Source: Chanos chanos
Lineage: Eukaryota > Chordata > Actinopteri > Gonorynchiformes > Chanidae
Direction: 5' to 3'
Length of the DNA: 64,000 bases
Assembly: GCF_902362185.1 (NCBI RefSeq)
Contig: NC_044498.1
Span: 32,233,036-32,297,035 of the forward strand
The notes under the pieces were generated by a model. The model did not search any database. It worked only from the letters and a program-made list of their open reading frames with translations, and was not told the DNA's origin. Shown one piece after another: positions 35,281 to 47,208 of the stretch (the stretch's first letter is position 1; every line of letters starts with the position of its first letter). The position numbers were made by a program, and so were the translations under genes.

Positions 35281-36984
35281 AAAAAGAGCTTTGCAGAACA
35301 AAAGCACACATAATCCACCACTGCACTGTCAAGACTCATCACACCACTTAGACACATAAAAAAGAGGAACTCCCACAGAACAGGGCCTGTGTCTTTAAGG
35401 TTTTGGTGACAATGGGACCACCCTCTGTACAGATTCAAAGGTGAAGTGAAAAGAGGAAGGGGAACAGAAAGAAGATGTCCTAACTTTTTCACTAAGTCAC
35501 ACAATTCAACACAAACTATTACAAAAAAAGGAAGGAGGACATTAAAAGCCTCAGAACTGTCTTGGACACTCAAGTACTCTTGGCTGAAGTGTGAATAGCT
35601 TGCTAACTTCAACAGTGGGAATTTTTATCTGGAATTAGGGCAAAATGTCACAGACCAAACAGGACCAACAGACAACATGTGTACAAAAAAACAAAAACAT
35701 TTGAGCAGAGGAGTTACACACACACACACACACACACCTTTATAAGATGGATTTCTACTCACTTAACGAGCCCACCGAAAGGAAAAAAAACACTCTAAAA
35801 TTACATACTGTGGGGTGGATAGAACCATCTGTGCAGACGCAACGGGGAAAAGCCAATTCCATCACTATCACACATACTTCGCTATCAGAGGTTTGTGTGC
35901 TGAAGCAGAATGTCGCTGTGTAGGAGGATAAGATATCTAAAGTGAAATTCCTGCTGAGACTTTTCACAGTTGCCAACAGAAGAAAACGTCCCAATACATA
36001 ACAAGGTGGGTTACATAAACACTGGAAACCGAATCATGAGAGCGTGGCCGTCAGGGCGCACCAAGAACACTTGACAATACAGAGAGAGAAAACTTTCATT
36101 GTGCGGGACATTATTAATCGACATGAATCTAGCATACTTGAGAATACTAAAACTAAATCTAAATTGCAGAGGCAGAAAACTCAAATCGTATTAGACGATA
36201 GCATATTCAGTTCACAAAGAGTGCAACACTATGACCTGATTACCAAGTACAAAACATGACGAACTAAGGCCGCTACAGCAGTGGTCGGATGACAATACGC
36301 GTACGCTGCGACACTCGTGATAATGAATCATCACCGATTTTTATCTGCATCACAAAATCAACCAGCCTGGTAACTGTGGTTATCATGGTGGGGCCAGCTG
36401 CTTTGGTGTATACAAATTAGGTCATCTAGGCTAGCCAACAGCTTAGTTCCAACAAGTAACTCAGCTAGGTTAACAACAGCTAGCAATGGGTTCATGAGAG
36501 CCTCAGGTAGCGTGCTAGCTGGTTTAGCTATGATGACTAGCCTAATTAAATTAAAAATGTTCCATTACTAATGATAAATTACCCCAGAATAACACTTGAC
36601 GCATTACAAATTTTCAACCCACGGAAGACTGAACCACCTTTAGCTGTCCTGCTGATGTCATGCTAGGCAACTATTCTAGATTAGCCATACTGCCTCTGTT
36701 TTTTCAACAAACAAACAACGACTGTGTAGGGCCCAAGTAGGTTCTAACGCGTTAATGTCGATTATCGCCTCATTTAAGTAGTGTCGACAATAATGGCCGC
36801 ACTTGTTTAACAAACAGCATCGACGCCACTGAGTCGGTTAATATCGCTAGCAAACTAAAAATTGAGGCTACGTCGCCTGGTGTGGCAAGATTAGCGACCA
36901 TTTGAGTTTCTATGCGTTAAATTAATTTCAGTAGCGAGTAAGTATGTTACCAGTGGAGACGAAGAGAAGTGTGAGAAGCAACAT
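27367..36984 (-). CDS. psap: Prosaposin, precursor of saposins A-D
   Basis: Prosaposin is secreted or sorted to lysosomes and cut into saposins A-D, activators of sphingolipid hydrolases. Exons: 36951-36984, 32676-32809, 32512-32586, 32282-32407, 31511-31705, 31189-31332, 30996-31052, microexon 30614-30619, 29816-29983, 29490-29582, 28861-29044, 28484-28647, 27788-27868, 27594-27701 and 27367-27402. Total 1605 nt, 534 aa with the microexon (human 524-527). It has a signal peptide ([15 protein letters not shown]), an N-terminal SapA-type domain ([11 protein letters not shown]), four saposin B-type domains with the expected six cysteines, and a C-terminal SapA-type domain ([11 protein letters not shown]). 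DNAT, SNAS and QNAT are N-glycosylation sites. Saposin C shows EERSE where human has the NKT sequon, so that site looks lost. Confidence 0.95.
28364..28373. promoter_or_regulatory. Perfect CLEAR palindrome in a psap intron
   Basis: GTCACGTGAC matches exactly the CLEAR element bound by TFEB/TFE3 at lysosomal genes. It lies between psap exons 28484-28647 and 27788-27868. Human PSAP is a known CLEAR-network gene. Sequence seen; function inferred. Confidence 0.45.
29074..29087 (+). promoter_or_regulatory. Strong CTCF-like motif in a psap intron
   Basis: CCACCAGGGGGCAG is a perfect match to the vertebrate CTCF core. It lies 30 bp upstream of the psap exon 28861-29044 (gene on minus), in the preceding intron. 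Confidence 0.5.
30614..30619 (-). other. psap: psap 6-nt microexon (Glu-Gln)
   Basis: On the minus strand GAGCAG is flanked by TCCACAG and GTAGGA, a valid acceptor and donor only 6 nt apart, in phase 0. It lies between the exon ending [19 protein letters not shown] and the one starting [12 protein letters not shown]. Human PSAP has an alternatively spliced 9-nt microexon (Gln-Asp-Gln, or Asp-Gln as a 6-nt form) at the same place in saposin B. Position and phase agree. Confidence 0.65.
32810..36950. other. psap intron 1 (4.1 kb)
   Basis: The largest psap intron, separating the signal-peptide exon from the rest. It contains a 26-base G run (34836-34861), a 29-base A run (35248-35276) and a short CA run (about 35717-35738). 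No nested gene was recognised on either strand. The open frames at 34346-34603 and 35157-35612 are low-complexity or chance. Confidence 0.6.
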
Positions 36985-37114
36985 GACTTCGCTGCCGCGA
37001 TGTGTTCTAATTTTTCTATTTCTTTGTCTTCTAATTCGTCCTTCCCTCCGCCGTATTATAAGTACTGGTTGCTGCACTGCGGAATTGAAATTATCTGGTG
37101 TTTATATGATAATT

Positions 37115-37139
37115 GTCAGGTGACTGCTTGACATGTGAC
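37115..37139 (-). promoter_or_regulatory. CLEAR-like E-boxes in the psap promoter
   Basis: GTCAGGTGAC (37115-37124) and GACATGTGAC (37130-37139) differ from the CLEAR consensus GTCACGTGAC by one and two bases. They lie 130-155 bp upstream of the psap start codon. Confidence 0.4.
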
Positions 37140-39812
37140 TGCTGCTGGGGCGTGTCCCACGAACGATCATGTAGGCTAGGTCCATTTTTTTTTATGACGT
37201 TTTTATTTTTTCTCAGTGCCAGTCAATGAATTAACTTGAGCGGCAATTACTGAAAACAAAACCCAGTTATATCGCAAAAGAATAATGAATTATTTTGTTT
37301 TTAGTTGTCCCTTGCAAATCGATCTATAAATATTTGTTTTTGGATCTGTTTGAACATTGTCAGCAACGTATATTTATTGGATAACAATAACTTTTCAATC
37401 AATAGCAAAAAGGTAATGGCAATGTATTTGTGCCTCACTGGTCACTTACTTCCTGTTCATATTATGTGACGCCCCCCTCCCACCCAAATTTCATATCGAG
37501 TTAATGCAATTAGTTTGAAAGCGTGTTTGATTGGTGCTTGTCGGTTATACGTTAACACACAAAAGAGACATGTTTTCTTGGATCACTGTGTCTAGCGGAG
37601 AAGGCGAAGTGATTCGCGTCAAATAAGGGAAGTAAAATGATTGACGATTTTTGTTAGAAGTCCAAAGACAGCGTTGGTGTCCGACATTGAGTATATATTG
37701 CTTAACTGTCACAATGACACAAATTAGTACAACAGACAGAACACACCAATACTTGTCATGGAGTAAAAATGTAACAGAAGTGAAACTGATCCACACTGTA
37801 ATATAATTCAAATGCGAAGTCGGTTTATACTTAGAATACGTTTAATTTATAAAATATACAATTAATAGATTACAGGCAGCATTTATATACCATATTCAGG
37901 AGGTGACTTATTCGACGTATCAAATCTCCAGTAATCCCACCGCCACCAGAATTGATCATCAAATCTTTTCACTAATTAAGGCCTTAGAAACAGAACAAGG
38001 CTTCGTTGAAGTGAGTCATTGTATGGAATGACTTTCGGTTCAGTAGATTTGATTAAAAGATTTAGTTTTAATACATAGGACATATAAATAAGGCAGAACA
38101 CTGAATTTGCTTTCTCTTGCTCTACACAAATTCCATATACATGAGTCCTTATACAAACAGTAGGATGTAGGAAAGTCTTGGCCAAAGATATGTTCTGAAG
38201 TCATACATTATTAATATCACATTTTAGGTCCATAAATGGACCTATCTGGTCCAGCTGGTTAAACCACTTGTTTCTGAGACTTTTTACAGATTGATGCAGA
38301 ATGATCTGCCATTTTTCTGCCTGATGGGATTGATTAAAATAGCTGTGAGGATTTCTGATGGAGGGCAGTCAATCCAGGTGAAGACAGAAAAGCAATGCGG
38401 AGGCATTTTTGAGCAAATGATAAGGGACGGAAGTGAGTGAAAAAAAGTCAAAAAGTACTGCACAGTCACTTAGGTGGAACAGTTTGCCTTGGCAACATCA
38501 TCTTACACACTATTCTAATCTAGCTCCACTGTAGAGCAAAAACTTCAAACATTAACAAGCCTGTCACGAGCAGCTGTCATGCTAATGAAGTTACTTTTCT
38601 TTACATACATAAGGGTGAGTAATCCACCCATGATTTATTAGTTGCAATAACATAACCAATCTGGCTCCAAACTCAGTAAACCTCTGAGACTCTATTAATA
38701 GTCCAGCACTCTGAATACTGAGCCTGGAAATGATTCAGAACGACTCATTACTGCTCAAGTAGAAAGCAATAATTGAATAGTATTCATCAGAGAGTACAGA
38801 GATATGCCACGAGGTTAACTTCCTCTAGCTATGTGCCTAGATCACCACATTCAGTATTCAGAGAAATAATTTTACCATAAACCAGAAGGACAGAGCACTA
38901 GATACCATTTATTATATGAAAAAAATACTGTAATCATATGCTTGCAATAAACTCGGTGTTGTCATTATTAAGTTACAAACCCTCATAGCAAACCTGAGAC
39001 CTTGTTCTCATTTAGTCGTCACCATCAGGAATACTTTGAGTGTCATTAGCAGTGTGAAGTGGAGAAAAGAGAAAATGGGAGAAAAAGCAAAATTCAGTTT
39101 AACCAAAAAATGGTGTAAACAGTATGGGTTATTAAATTTTAGCAGATACTACGTTGTGGAATTCCACTTCTTTATTCAGGTTTTTGTTTACATAAACTGG
39201 GTATGGTGACATTGCTACCATTTTGCTCTTACTCACACAGCCTGTGGCCCAGTATATTTAAGGCGGCGTTGGAGACTGAACAGAAACAAGATACAAGACA
39301 GTTTAACAGTTTTTGTCAAGGAACCCCCATTGTTATTATGCATGCTCAGTCACCTGTATATATGGGTTATGTGTCTGGCTGGAGCAGCTGCTGCCACAGT
39401 AATGCTGGATTTTATCTCCTGTGGGTGACATGTTAAATGGCAGTGCAAGGCTGTGACAGCAGAGTGAGCTAAATATAAACATATCTGAAACCTGTGTGGT
39501 TTTATCTGTGTTGGCAGGTAAAAGGGCAGATGTATTCTTTTATCAAGCTCCCAGTCAGCAAACAGGAGACATTCTGATGAGCGCAGTTCACATACTCCAG
39601 GGAATGCACATATCAGAACTAACTTTTTTCCCACTTAGACAGCAATGTACACCAATGAAGTCAGAGTAAAACACTTAGAGCTCTCCTTATTTTTCCGTAT
39701 CTTTTCATTAACCAAACAAACACTGGAAGTATTGCCAAAGTTTAATGATACACAACTATTAAACTTCGGTGGCTCAAGTAAAGAAATTATTTCAAAGCAT
39801 ACACAAATGAAA
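37140..39812. other. Intergenic psap 5' flank to mrps6 3' end
   Basis: About 2.7 kb of AT-rich DNA. I see no gene, named repeat or RNA gene in it on either strand. Confidence 0.55.
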
Positions 39813-39818
39813 TTTATT
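39813..39818 (-). terminator. mrps6 poly(A) signal
   Basis: AATAAA on the minus strand, about 260 bp past the mrps6 stop codon. Between them, a strong pyrimidine tract and acceptor precede 39898, and a GTATAT donor overlaps the stop codon (at 40075-40076), so a 3' UTR intron of about 180 bp is possible. Either way the protein would end at the same codon, because TA|G is restored. Confidence 0.5.
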
Positions 39819-40075
39819 ATTCAACAGAAAGTTTAACATGTTTCGATACAATACAGTAAGCGCTGACATCGTAGCAAAGAGGTCTTCAGACTGCCGTCCT
39901 GGAGAAAAAGAAGAGGAAGAGAACACAGGTTAAATCGCGTATTTTACACTGGTCAACTTTTCTCCCAGTTAACACACTGAGACTTCAAACGGTAGGCTAG
40001 TGTGAAACGGTAAGCTAGTTTGGGGATTCAAATGAACATTGAATTTCCGTTGCACTGACAGCCACTGACCATATA

Positions 40076-40435
40076 CTAAGGAGAGACCTCTTTAGCTTTT
40101 GGAGGCGCCGGACCACAGCACGGCGCATTTGAAGATTCCCTTTCCTCTTTCCTTAAAACTGTAGGGCGCAGAACATCCACATCTCGTTCAAGGTGATCGA
40201 GCAGTCTGCCGACAATACTTGGTGCAGCATGAAAGTCAATTAAAAAGTAAGCACCATGACTGTGGCGCAAGTTGTGTTTGGAAATGTTATACGGTAGCCT
40301 CCTCTCTCCAAGGTTTTCAAGAGCACGAACCACAGCGCCACGCTCCATCAAGGTCTCAACCGTGCGCCGAATAACAGCAGCAGTTTCCGGCCTCTGCATG
40401 GCTTTTACAATGAGAGAAAGCTCGTATCTCGGCAT
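40076..40435 (-). CDS. mrps6: Mitochondrial small ribosomal subunit protein bS6m
   Basis: Homologue of bacterial S6, in the platform of the mitochondrial small subunit. The single open frame encodes 119 residues (human 125) and starts [20 protein letters not shown], nearly the human start. [15 protein letters not shown] and [10 protein letters not shown] are the conserved S6 strands. The C-terminal tail after [11 protein letters not shown] is divergent. The whole coding sequence lies in one exon, whereas I recall the human gene as split by introns. It is head-to-head with nolc1, 397 bp from its start codon, and a YY1-like CATGGCGGCG (minus strand) lies just upstream. Confidence 0.92.
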   Translation of the reverse strand: MPRYELSLIVKAMQRPETAAVIRRTVETLMERGAVVRALENLGERRLPYNISKHNLRHSHGAYFLIDFHAAPSIVGRLLDHLERDVDVLRPTVLRKEERESSNAPCCGPAPPKAKEVSP

Positions 40436-40832
40436 TTTAGAATCTCAGAAGTATGCATGCATCGACGAGAGGGGGTTAATACACAATTAATAGCTTTCCT
40501 TCGTAGACATCGACGCTATGTCCAGGAGAGACTTATGGACGCCGCCATGACAGTTTCGCAATGGAAAGAAAGGCAGCGTGATGATTACGTAAGCTAGACA
40601 CCGTTTCAAACAACAAATTACTCTTACTCATTACATGACATGTATACAATATATGAACAAAATATGTTTCCTATCAAAAATAATTGTAGTACAATACATT
40701 TACTCAATTATAAAAATTATATTCGTGTTAAAAATAACAGTAATAAAAAAGGCCGAATGGCGCATGTCATATACGCAAACACGTGGTGTTGAAAAAGCCA
40801 ATCGCCTTTTCTTCCACAGTAGCGCTCCGAAG
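40436..40832. promoter_or_regulatory. Bidirectional mrps6 / nolc1 promoter
   Basis: A 397-bp gap separates two divergent start codons. A GCCGCCATG block near 40541-40549 (YY1 core on the minus strand) serves the mrps6 side. The nolc1 start lies inside AAGATGGCGGA (40830-40840), a full YY1 site. Both genes are broadly expressed, which fits a shared promoter. The middle is AT-rich and not CpG-dense. Confidence 0.55.
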
Positions 40833-43800
40833 ATGGCGGAGTCTGGTGCGGTTCCCAGCGATCTTTACCAACGTGTATACTCATTTCTCTTAGAAAACAA
40901 GTTTACTAAAGCCGCAAAGGAATTCATAAAGCAGGCTAAAGTGGTAAGTGCACTTGACTTTACTGTCAAAACGGTCTGTTAAAAGGCCGTTTGCTTATCC
41001 TAAAATTTGCTGTCACCAGTGTGTAGAAACTGGCGTGGAAAACACGGGGCGGTCGTATGCAGGTCTGTCGAACACGTGTTTTACATGGAAGAAGAGTTCG
41101 AATCTGTTTTAAGTGTCCTTTTTTGTTATAAATATAAATTGCATTTTACTTTACGCTAACATTTTCAGCGTTAACAGTCTTGCCCTAAATGGTTATTTTT
41201 TTGACGGCTAAAACTTTAAGCTGACCTACAGTCTAACACAGCTTTTACCTGTAGTTTCAGCCATCTTTGCGTCGTTACTTAATTGTTCGTTGTTAACAAG
41301 CCTGTGAAGATCCAGTGTTCAATTTTAAGGATACAGGTTTAGGAATACTAAGTCATATGAGAATAATGTAAAGTTCGCCAAGTAACGCTATTCTGTTTTA
41401 CCCAGAAACCCCAGGACGAAAACGAAGAAACCCTTCTTGACATCTTCAGTTTCTGGGTGAAGTATGTACATCCCTTTACATACATTAATTTACACATCTA
41501 TGATTACTCGAGAAGATGATGATTGTGGCATAGCTGTACATGTATATCTTTCGTCGTGGGGACCATAAGTTCTCTTACCGAAACAGCTTTATGCTGCAGA
41601 TAGAATCAGTAGTTTGGAGCTTCATTGCCTGATGTCCTCTGCCTGCTTCAGATCTCCAGACTCCAAAAAACGTAAAGCAGTAACCAGTGACTCTGAAGCA
41701 ACTGGTGGTACACCTGCCAAGAAAGCCAAGAAAGATGAAGAGAGCTCCAGCAGTGAGGAGTCTAGCAGTGACGAAGATGCTCCTCCTGCAAAGGCAGCTC
41801 CTGCAGGTAGGCCTTGAGGACAAGCCCTGCTTCTTTCCCCATTCCACAATCTTTAAAGCGATCCATTTGCAATCTGACATTTGTGATTAAATAGCTTTGA
41901 TTACTCAGTATAGAATTATTTACACAAAGTGCAACATTGTGTAAATGAGTGAAGCAGAATTTTAGCTGAGAAAATGATGGATATGTTTCTCGCGTAGTAA
42001 AAGTAGCTGCACCTCCAGCCAAGAAGCCAGTGGCTGGGAAAGCCAAGTCAAGCAGCAGTGAGGACTCCAGTGACTCTGAGGATGAGACTGAGACTAAAAC
42101 CCCTGCGAAGGTGAGGAGGGAGATGTCGTACCACAGATCTATGTCCATTCCCGTTTTTTTTTGTTTGTTTGTTTGCTTTTTCTCTTGAAGGCAGTTTAGA
42201 TCTTGTTCTGTATTTTTAAATGTAACTATCCTCTGTTGGTAAGAAACCTGCAACACCAAAACCCGCGGCGAAGGCTCCTCCAGCAGCAGAACGGAAGAAA
42301 GACACGAGTTCCAGCAGTGAGGAGTCTGACTCTGAGGATGAAGCCCCAGCCAAGACTCCAGCTACAGGTGAGTGAATATCCACACAACTACTGCCGCTCT
42401 TCATTTTCCCCAAATGCTACTTACTTTTTTTTTTTAAGGCTGTGTTTTGAGGATCTCAGTTTTTTTCCAGGAATTAAAATGTTGTATTACTGTTAAGGTC
42501 TAGGTTGTGGTTTGCTTGGAAAGGAAAAGTTAGCTTGGACAGTGTTAATAGTTCTTGAGAGCGCATAAATGTATATGGCTTTGTTTCCCTCTCGGTTCTT
42601 CTAGGAGCCAAGGCCAGTACTCCTGCTAAAGCAAGGGTCACTCCTAAAACCCCAGCCCAGCAGAAGCAGGAGAGCAGCAGCAGCAGTGAGGACAGCTCCA
42701 GTGAGGATGAAACTCCAGCTAAGGTAGTCTCACTTTCAGCACTGAATCAGATCAGTATGCACCCACACAGGATCCAAACAGCACTTCTGCCCTTGCTATA
42801 CTAATGCTACCACAGACTAAGTTTATATGCATAGTTTCCATTTGCTAGTTCAAAAGGGGCCGTAACTGTTCCATTTCAAAGTATAGGAGATGTAGTGGAG
42901 CATTACTATATCACTGTTCTGCCTTGGTTGATTCTCACTACTGTTCTCTGTATAAGGTGGTCAAAGCTCCAATCCAGGTGAAGACACCTCCTGTCAAGGC
43001 TGCAGCTCCTGCTGAGTCCAGCAGTGAGGAGTCCTCCTCAGATGAAGAGGATGCTCCTCCTAGCAAGAAGCCCAAACAAGGTACAGACACACGCTGTTGG
43101 TGTAAATTAGGATAAAGGGGATAAGGGTGCATAAGTGAGAGATGAAAAAACAAGAGAAGTCTGTTCTTTGGCTTATGAGTGTGTGTGTGTGTGTGTTTTT
43201 TAGGCCCGTACAATGCTGTTCCTCCTCCTCCTGCCACTCCAGTGGCTTTGCCGGCTGCTGCTTCGGCCAATCACGAAGACTCCTCTGACAGCAGTGAAGA
43301 CAGTGATGATGATGATGAAGAGGCAAAGAAAGTGCCTGGTAATCTTACCCGCTGTTTTATCACTGTGTACCACACTCTAACTCTCATTCTCACAGTTTCC
43401 ACGTTATAATAAAATACTTTTTTGTCTTTTTTATTTTTCCTTTTCTTAGCCAAAGCAACTCCTGCCAAGGCTGTGACCCCTAAACCTGCAGCCAAGAAAG
43501 ACTCATCTAGTTCTGACAGCTCAGGTATGTGCAGAGTGATGACAAATCCTGCTCTCGTTTCCAGTAGAAATGCCATAATTGGTTTTGTGGCACACATTAG
43601 GACAATTTAAGATTATTCTAGAAACTTTGATCCATATTCTGTTTTATAGACTCAAGCTCAGATGAAGAGGAGAAACCAGCTGCCAAGACGACGCCAGGAA
43701 AGGCTGTGCCAGCTACAGCAACCCCAAGGGCTAAAGCAACACCCGCAAAGACAGCTCCAGCTGAGGAAGACTCTTCATCCTCCAGCTCTGAGGATGAGGA

Positions 43801-46800
43801 AGAGGAGGAAAAGGGGAAACCAGCTGTGAAGGCTACCCCAGCTAAAGCTCCTGCAAAAGCCACTCCTGCAAAGGAGGACTCGTCATCTTCTAGTTCGGAT
43901 GATGATGATGATGTCGATGAGGAAGAGGCTAAAAAACCAGCTGCTAAGGCAATGTCTGCCGCAGCTGCTCCCGCGAATGCTCCCGTCAAAGCTCCCGCTA
44001 AAGCTCCTGTCAAAGTTCCTGTAAAGGCTGCGTCATCTGAGGAGGACTCTTCATCCTCCAGTTCTGAGGAGGAGGAAGTGGAGGTCAAGAAAGCACCTGC
44101 CAAGCCAGCAGCAGCTAAAGCTCCTCCAAAACCTGCCACTGCTGCCGCAAAGGAGGACTCTTCGTCCTCCAGCTCTGAGGATGAGGAAGAGGAGGGAGCA
44201 AAGCCCGTGGCAAAGACTACTCCAGCCAAGGCAGCTCCTGCAAAGGTGGCACCAGCCAAGAAAGCTTCCTCGTCAAGCTCGGGTAAGGGGTGAATTTGTG
44301 AACATCTCTATTTTAGAAGGATTGCAATTATGTACAAATATAATGTTGTGTCGCAGAAGAGTAGGAGATGTTAGAACATTTCTTGATCATTGCTAATGGC
44401 ATGAATTGCATTACCATTTCATATACATTTTAGTTTGCTTTTTAATCACAATTGCATAGTCTGCTCTATCAATTACAGTATTCTTGTTGTGCTAATAACC
44501 ATCATCAGTAACCATAGTCCTTGGTTCCTTTAGAACAGTGATACGAGTTTGTGTTAATGTCCATTTCTTCCCTTTAGAGTCTGATAGCTCAGAGGATGAA
44601 GCACCTCCTAAAACAGGCACCACTGCAAAACCGGCAGCTACCCCCAAGCCCGTCACTACCTCTAAACCTGCCGCTGCCGCCAAACCTGCCGCGAAGGCTG
44701 CGTCAAGCAGTTCTGACTCAGACAGCTCCTCTTCAGATGAAGAGCAACCTCCTCAGAAAGCTGCAGCCAAACCTGCTCCTGTCAAGGCTACACCTCCCGC
44801 CAAACCACCTGCTCAGGCAGAGAGCAGCTCAGACTCGGACAGCTCCTCAGATGAGGAGGAGCAAGCTTCTCAGAAAGCTGCAGCCACAACTGCAGCTAAA
44901 CCTGCTCCTGTAAAGGCTGCGCCTCCCATGAAACCTCCTGCTCAAGCAGAGAGCAGCTCAGACTCGGACAGCTCCTCAGATGAGGAGGAGCAAGCCCCTC
45001 AGAAAGCTGCGGCCAAACCTCCTCCTGTAAAGGCTACACCTCCCACTAAACCTACTGCTCAGGCAGAGAGCAGCTCTGACTCAGACAGCTCCTCTTCAGA
45101 TGAAGAACAACCTCCTAAGAAAGCTGCGGCCACCACTGCAGCCAAACCTGCTCCTGTCAAGGCCGCGCCTCCTGCTAAGCCGTCTGCTCAGGCGGAGAGC
45201 AGCTCAGACTCAGACAGCTCAGACTCGGAGGACGAGACTCCTCCAGTAAAAAAACCCTTGACGGCCGGTGCAGCTAAGAGCCCAGCTCCTGCCACGTTAT
45301 CTACCAAAGCACCTGCTCCCGCCAGCAAGCCTGCACCACCATCCAGCAGCAGTGAGGAGGACAGTTCTAGTGAGGAGGAGGAGGAGGCAGCAAAGGGAGC
45401 AGCTACTCCAAAGCCAACTGCAGCCAAGCCCGCCACTGCTGCTCCTAAGTCAGCTGCAGCAAAGAAAGCAGAGAGCAGTAGCTCTGACTCGTCAGACAGC
45501 TCTGACTCAGAGACCGAAGCTAAGACTTTGCCCACCAAGCCTGCGGTGACCAATGGGAAAGCGGCAACTCCTGCCTCAGCACAGAAAACCATGGCCAAAA
45601 AACCAGCGGAGTCTTCGTCCTCCAGCGACGACAGCTCTGAGGAGGAAGAGGAGACCACCAAGACAGTAGTGAAGACGCCGCCTGTGAAAAAGGCCACACC
45701 TGCTACGACACCAAAAGCAGAGAGCAGCTCGTCAGACAGTTCATCTGAAGAAAAGGAGGATGAGGCGAAGAAGGAAACTCCCAAAACTAATGGTAATGCT
45801 TAAGTGTGGTTTAAAGTTTATTAACATGTTCAGGGTTTAAATAGATCAGTTTTAGAGAGAAAGGCTGAACTTTTGATTTGTTCCCCCACTAATTTCAAAC
45901 TGCAATCAGTGTGTTCTGCTGAATGTTTAGCTCATTTTAGCCACCTGCAAAGAGGTCATGTGTGTTTAGAGGTGGTCGATATGGCCAAAATATATCACAA
46001 TGTCATTAGTTAGCATCACGATCCATGATGTTTGTTTGTTTGTTTATTTAAAAATTTTACAGCCAGACTAGAAATTATAAGTAACTTCATTTGCACCCAC
46101 GAGAATCTGTTCTGATGTGAAAACCCTACCCTGAGCACTGCCCTGACCACTGTGTTAGTGTTCTGTAATCACACCTAGCGATAGTAAAGGTCAGCATGAA
46201 AAATTAAGTTTAGAAGCAGTATGTTCTCAAACATTGTCAACATTACTATAACAATAATACAATGCACGGTAGTTCTGTCTCTGAAAAACATATACTCAGA
46301 TGATATTTGGAAAAACTTTTGTCCTTTGCTCTCGAACTTTTTTGAGCAGCTTTTATCATTTGTAGTTTAAGCTCACAGACGTACAGAAAAAAACACCTAT
46401 AACTAAGGTGTTTTCAAAAGGTCAAGAGAGCGCTGTATGTCATCACAATGGTAACACAATGACAACTAAGCCTGGAATCAGACATTTAGGGGGGAAAAAA
46501 AAAGTAATTGGATGAGAAATGTTTTCTCTGAAACTACAGCTCATATGATAATGAAACCATGGTAAAAGCAAACAGGAGACTTGGACACAGTTTGGTTTAG
46601 ACCTTATCTCAGGAGCCTTCTCAGCTAGTCCTTGCTCTACAGTGTTAAGGGTTTCTTTACAGTAGAACAGTGAGAGTAAATGAAAGACACTGTGCTGTGC
46701 ATTAGCATCCAGCTGAACGTACCCGTTTTCACTCTCATCACTAAAAAGGGATAAACGGAAAGAGGAAGCGTGAGGAGGAAGAGTCGTCGAACGAGGAAGC

Positions 46801-47164
46801 AGAGGAGACAAAAACGCCCAAGAATAAAAAACCCGTCACTTCCACGCCACACTCTTTTCCTAAGGCTAAGCAGAAGGTACAACACCCAGACACTGTGGGC
46901 TCAGACGCACAGCTCTGTTCATCTCAGCTGCAGCAAAGCCAGTGTTTTGTGTTTTTTTTTTTTTTTTTTCATGTTAATGAATTCTCCAACTGCAAACCAA
47001 ATCAAGGTGTTTACTAGAGTGTTTGAAGTTTGTGATCAGTTTACGTTGTTTAGCATCTACATTATTATTCAATAGTGTGTATCTAGGTCATGAAGCAGAA
47101 TTGCCTCTGGTTTTCACACTTACTGCTCTGTTGTTCCTGAGCACGTTTGTTGGCTAAAAGCATT

Positions 47165-47208
<44 letters not shown>

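Noticed and set aside
41090-41110. GTTCGAATC resembling a tRNA B box
   Set aside because: No A box at the right distance and no acceptor stem could be formed.
41516-41640. Possible box C/D snoRNA in a nolc1 intron (GATGATGA, later CTGA)
   Set aside because: Spacing is wide, no terminal stem and no convincing C'/D' boxes.
43618-45784. Long Ala/Ser/Gly-rich open frames on the minus strand (43618-44259 and 45188-45784)
   Set aside because: They are exactly antisense to nolc1 exons. The repetitive Ser/Asp/Lys/Pro codons of nolc1 leave the opposite strand free of stops.
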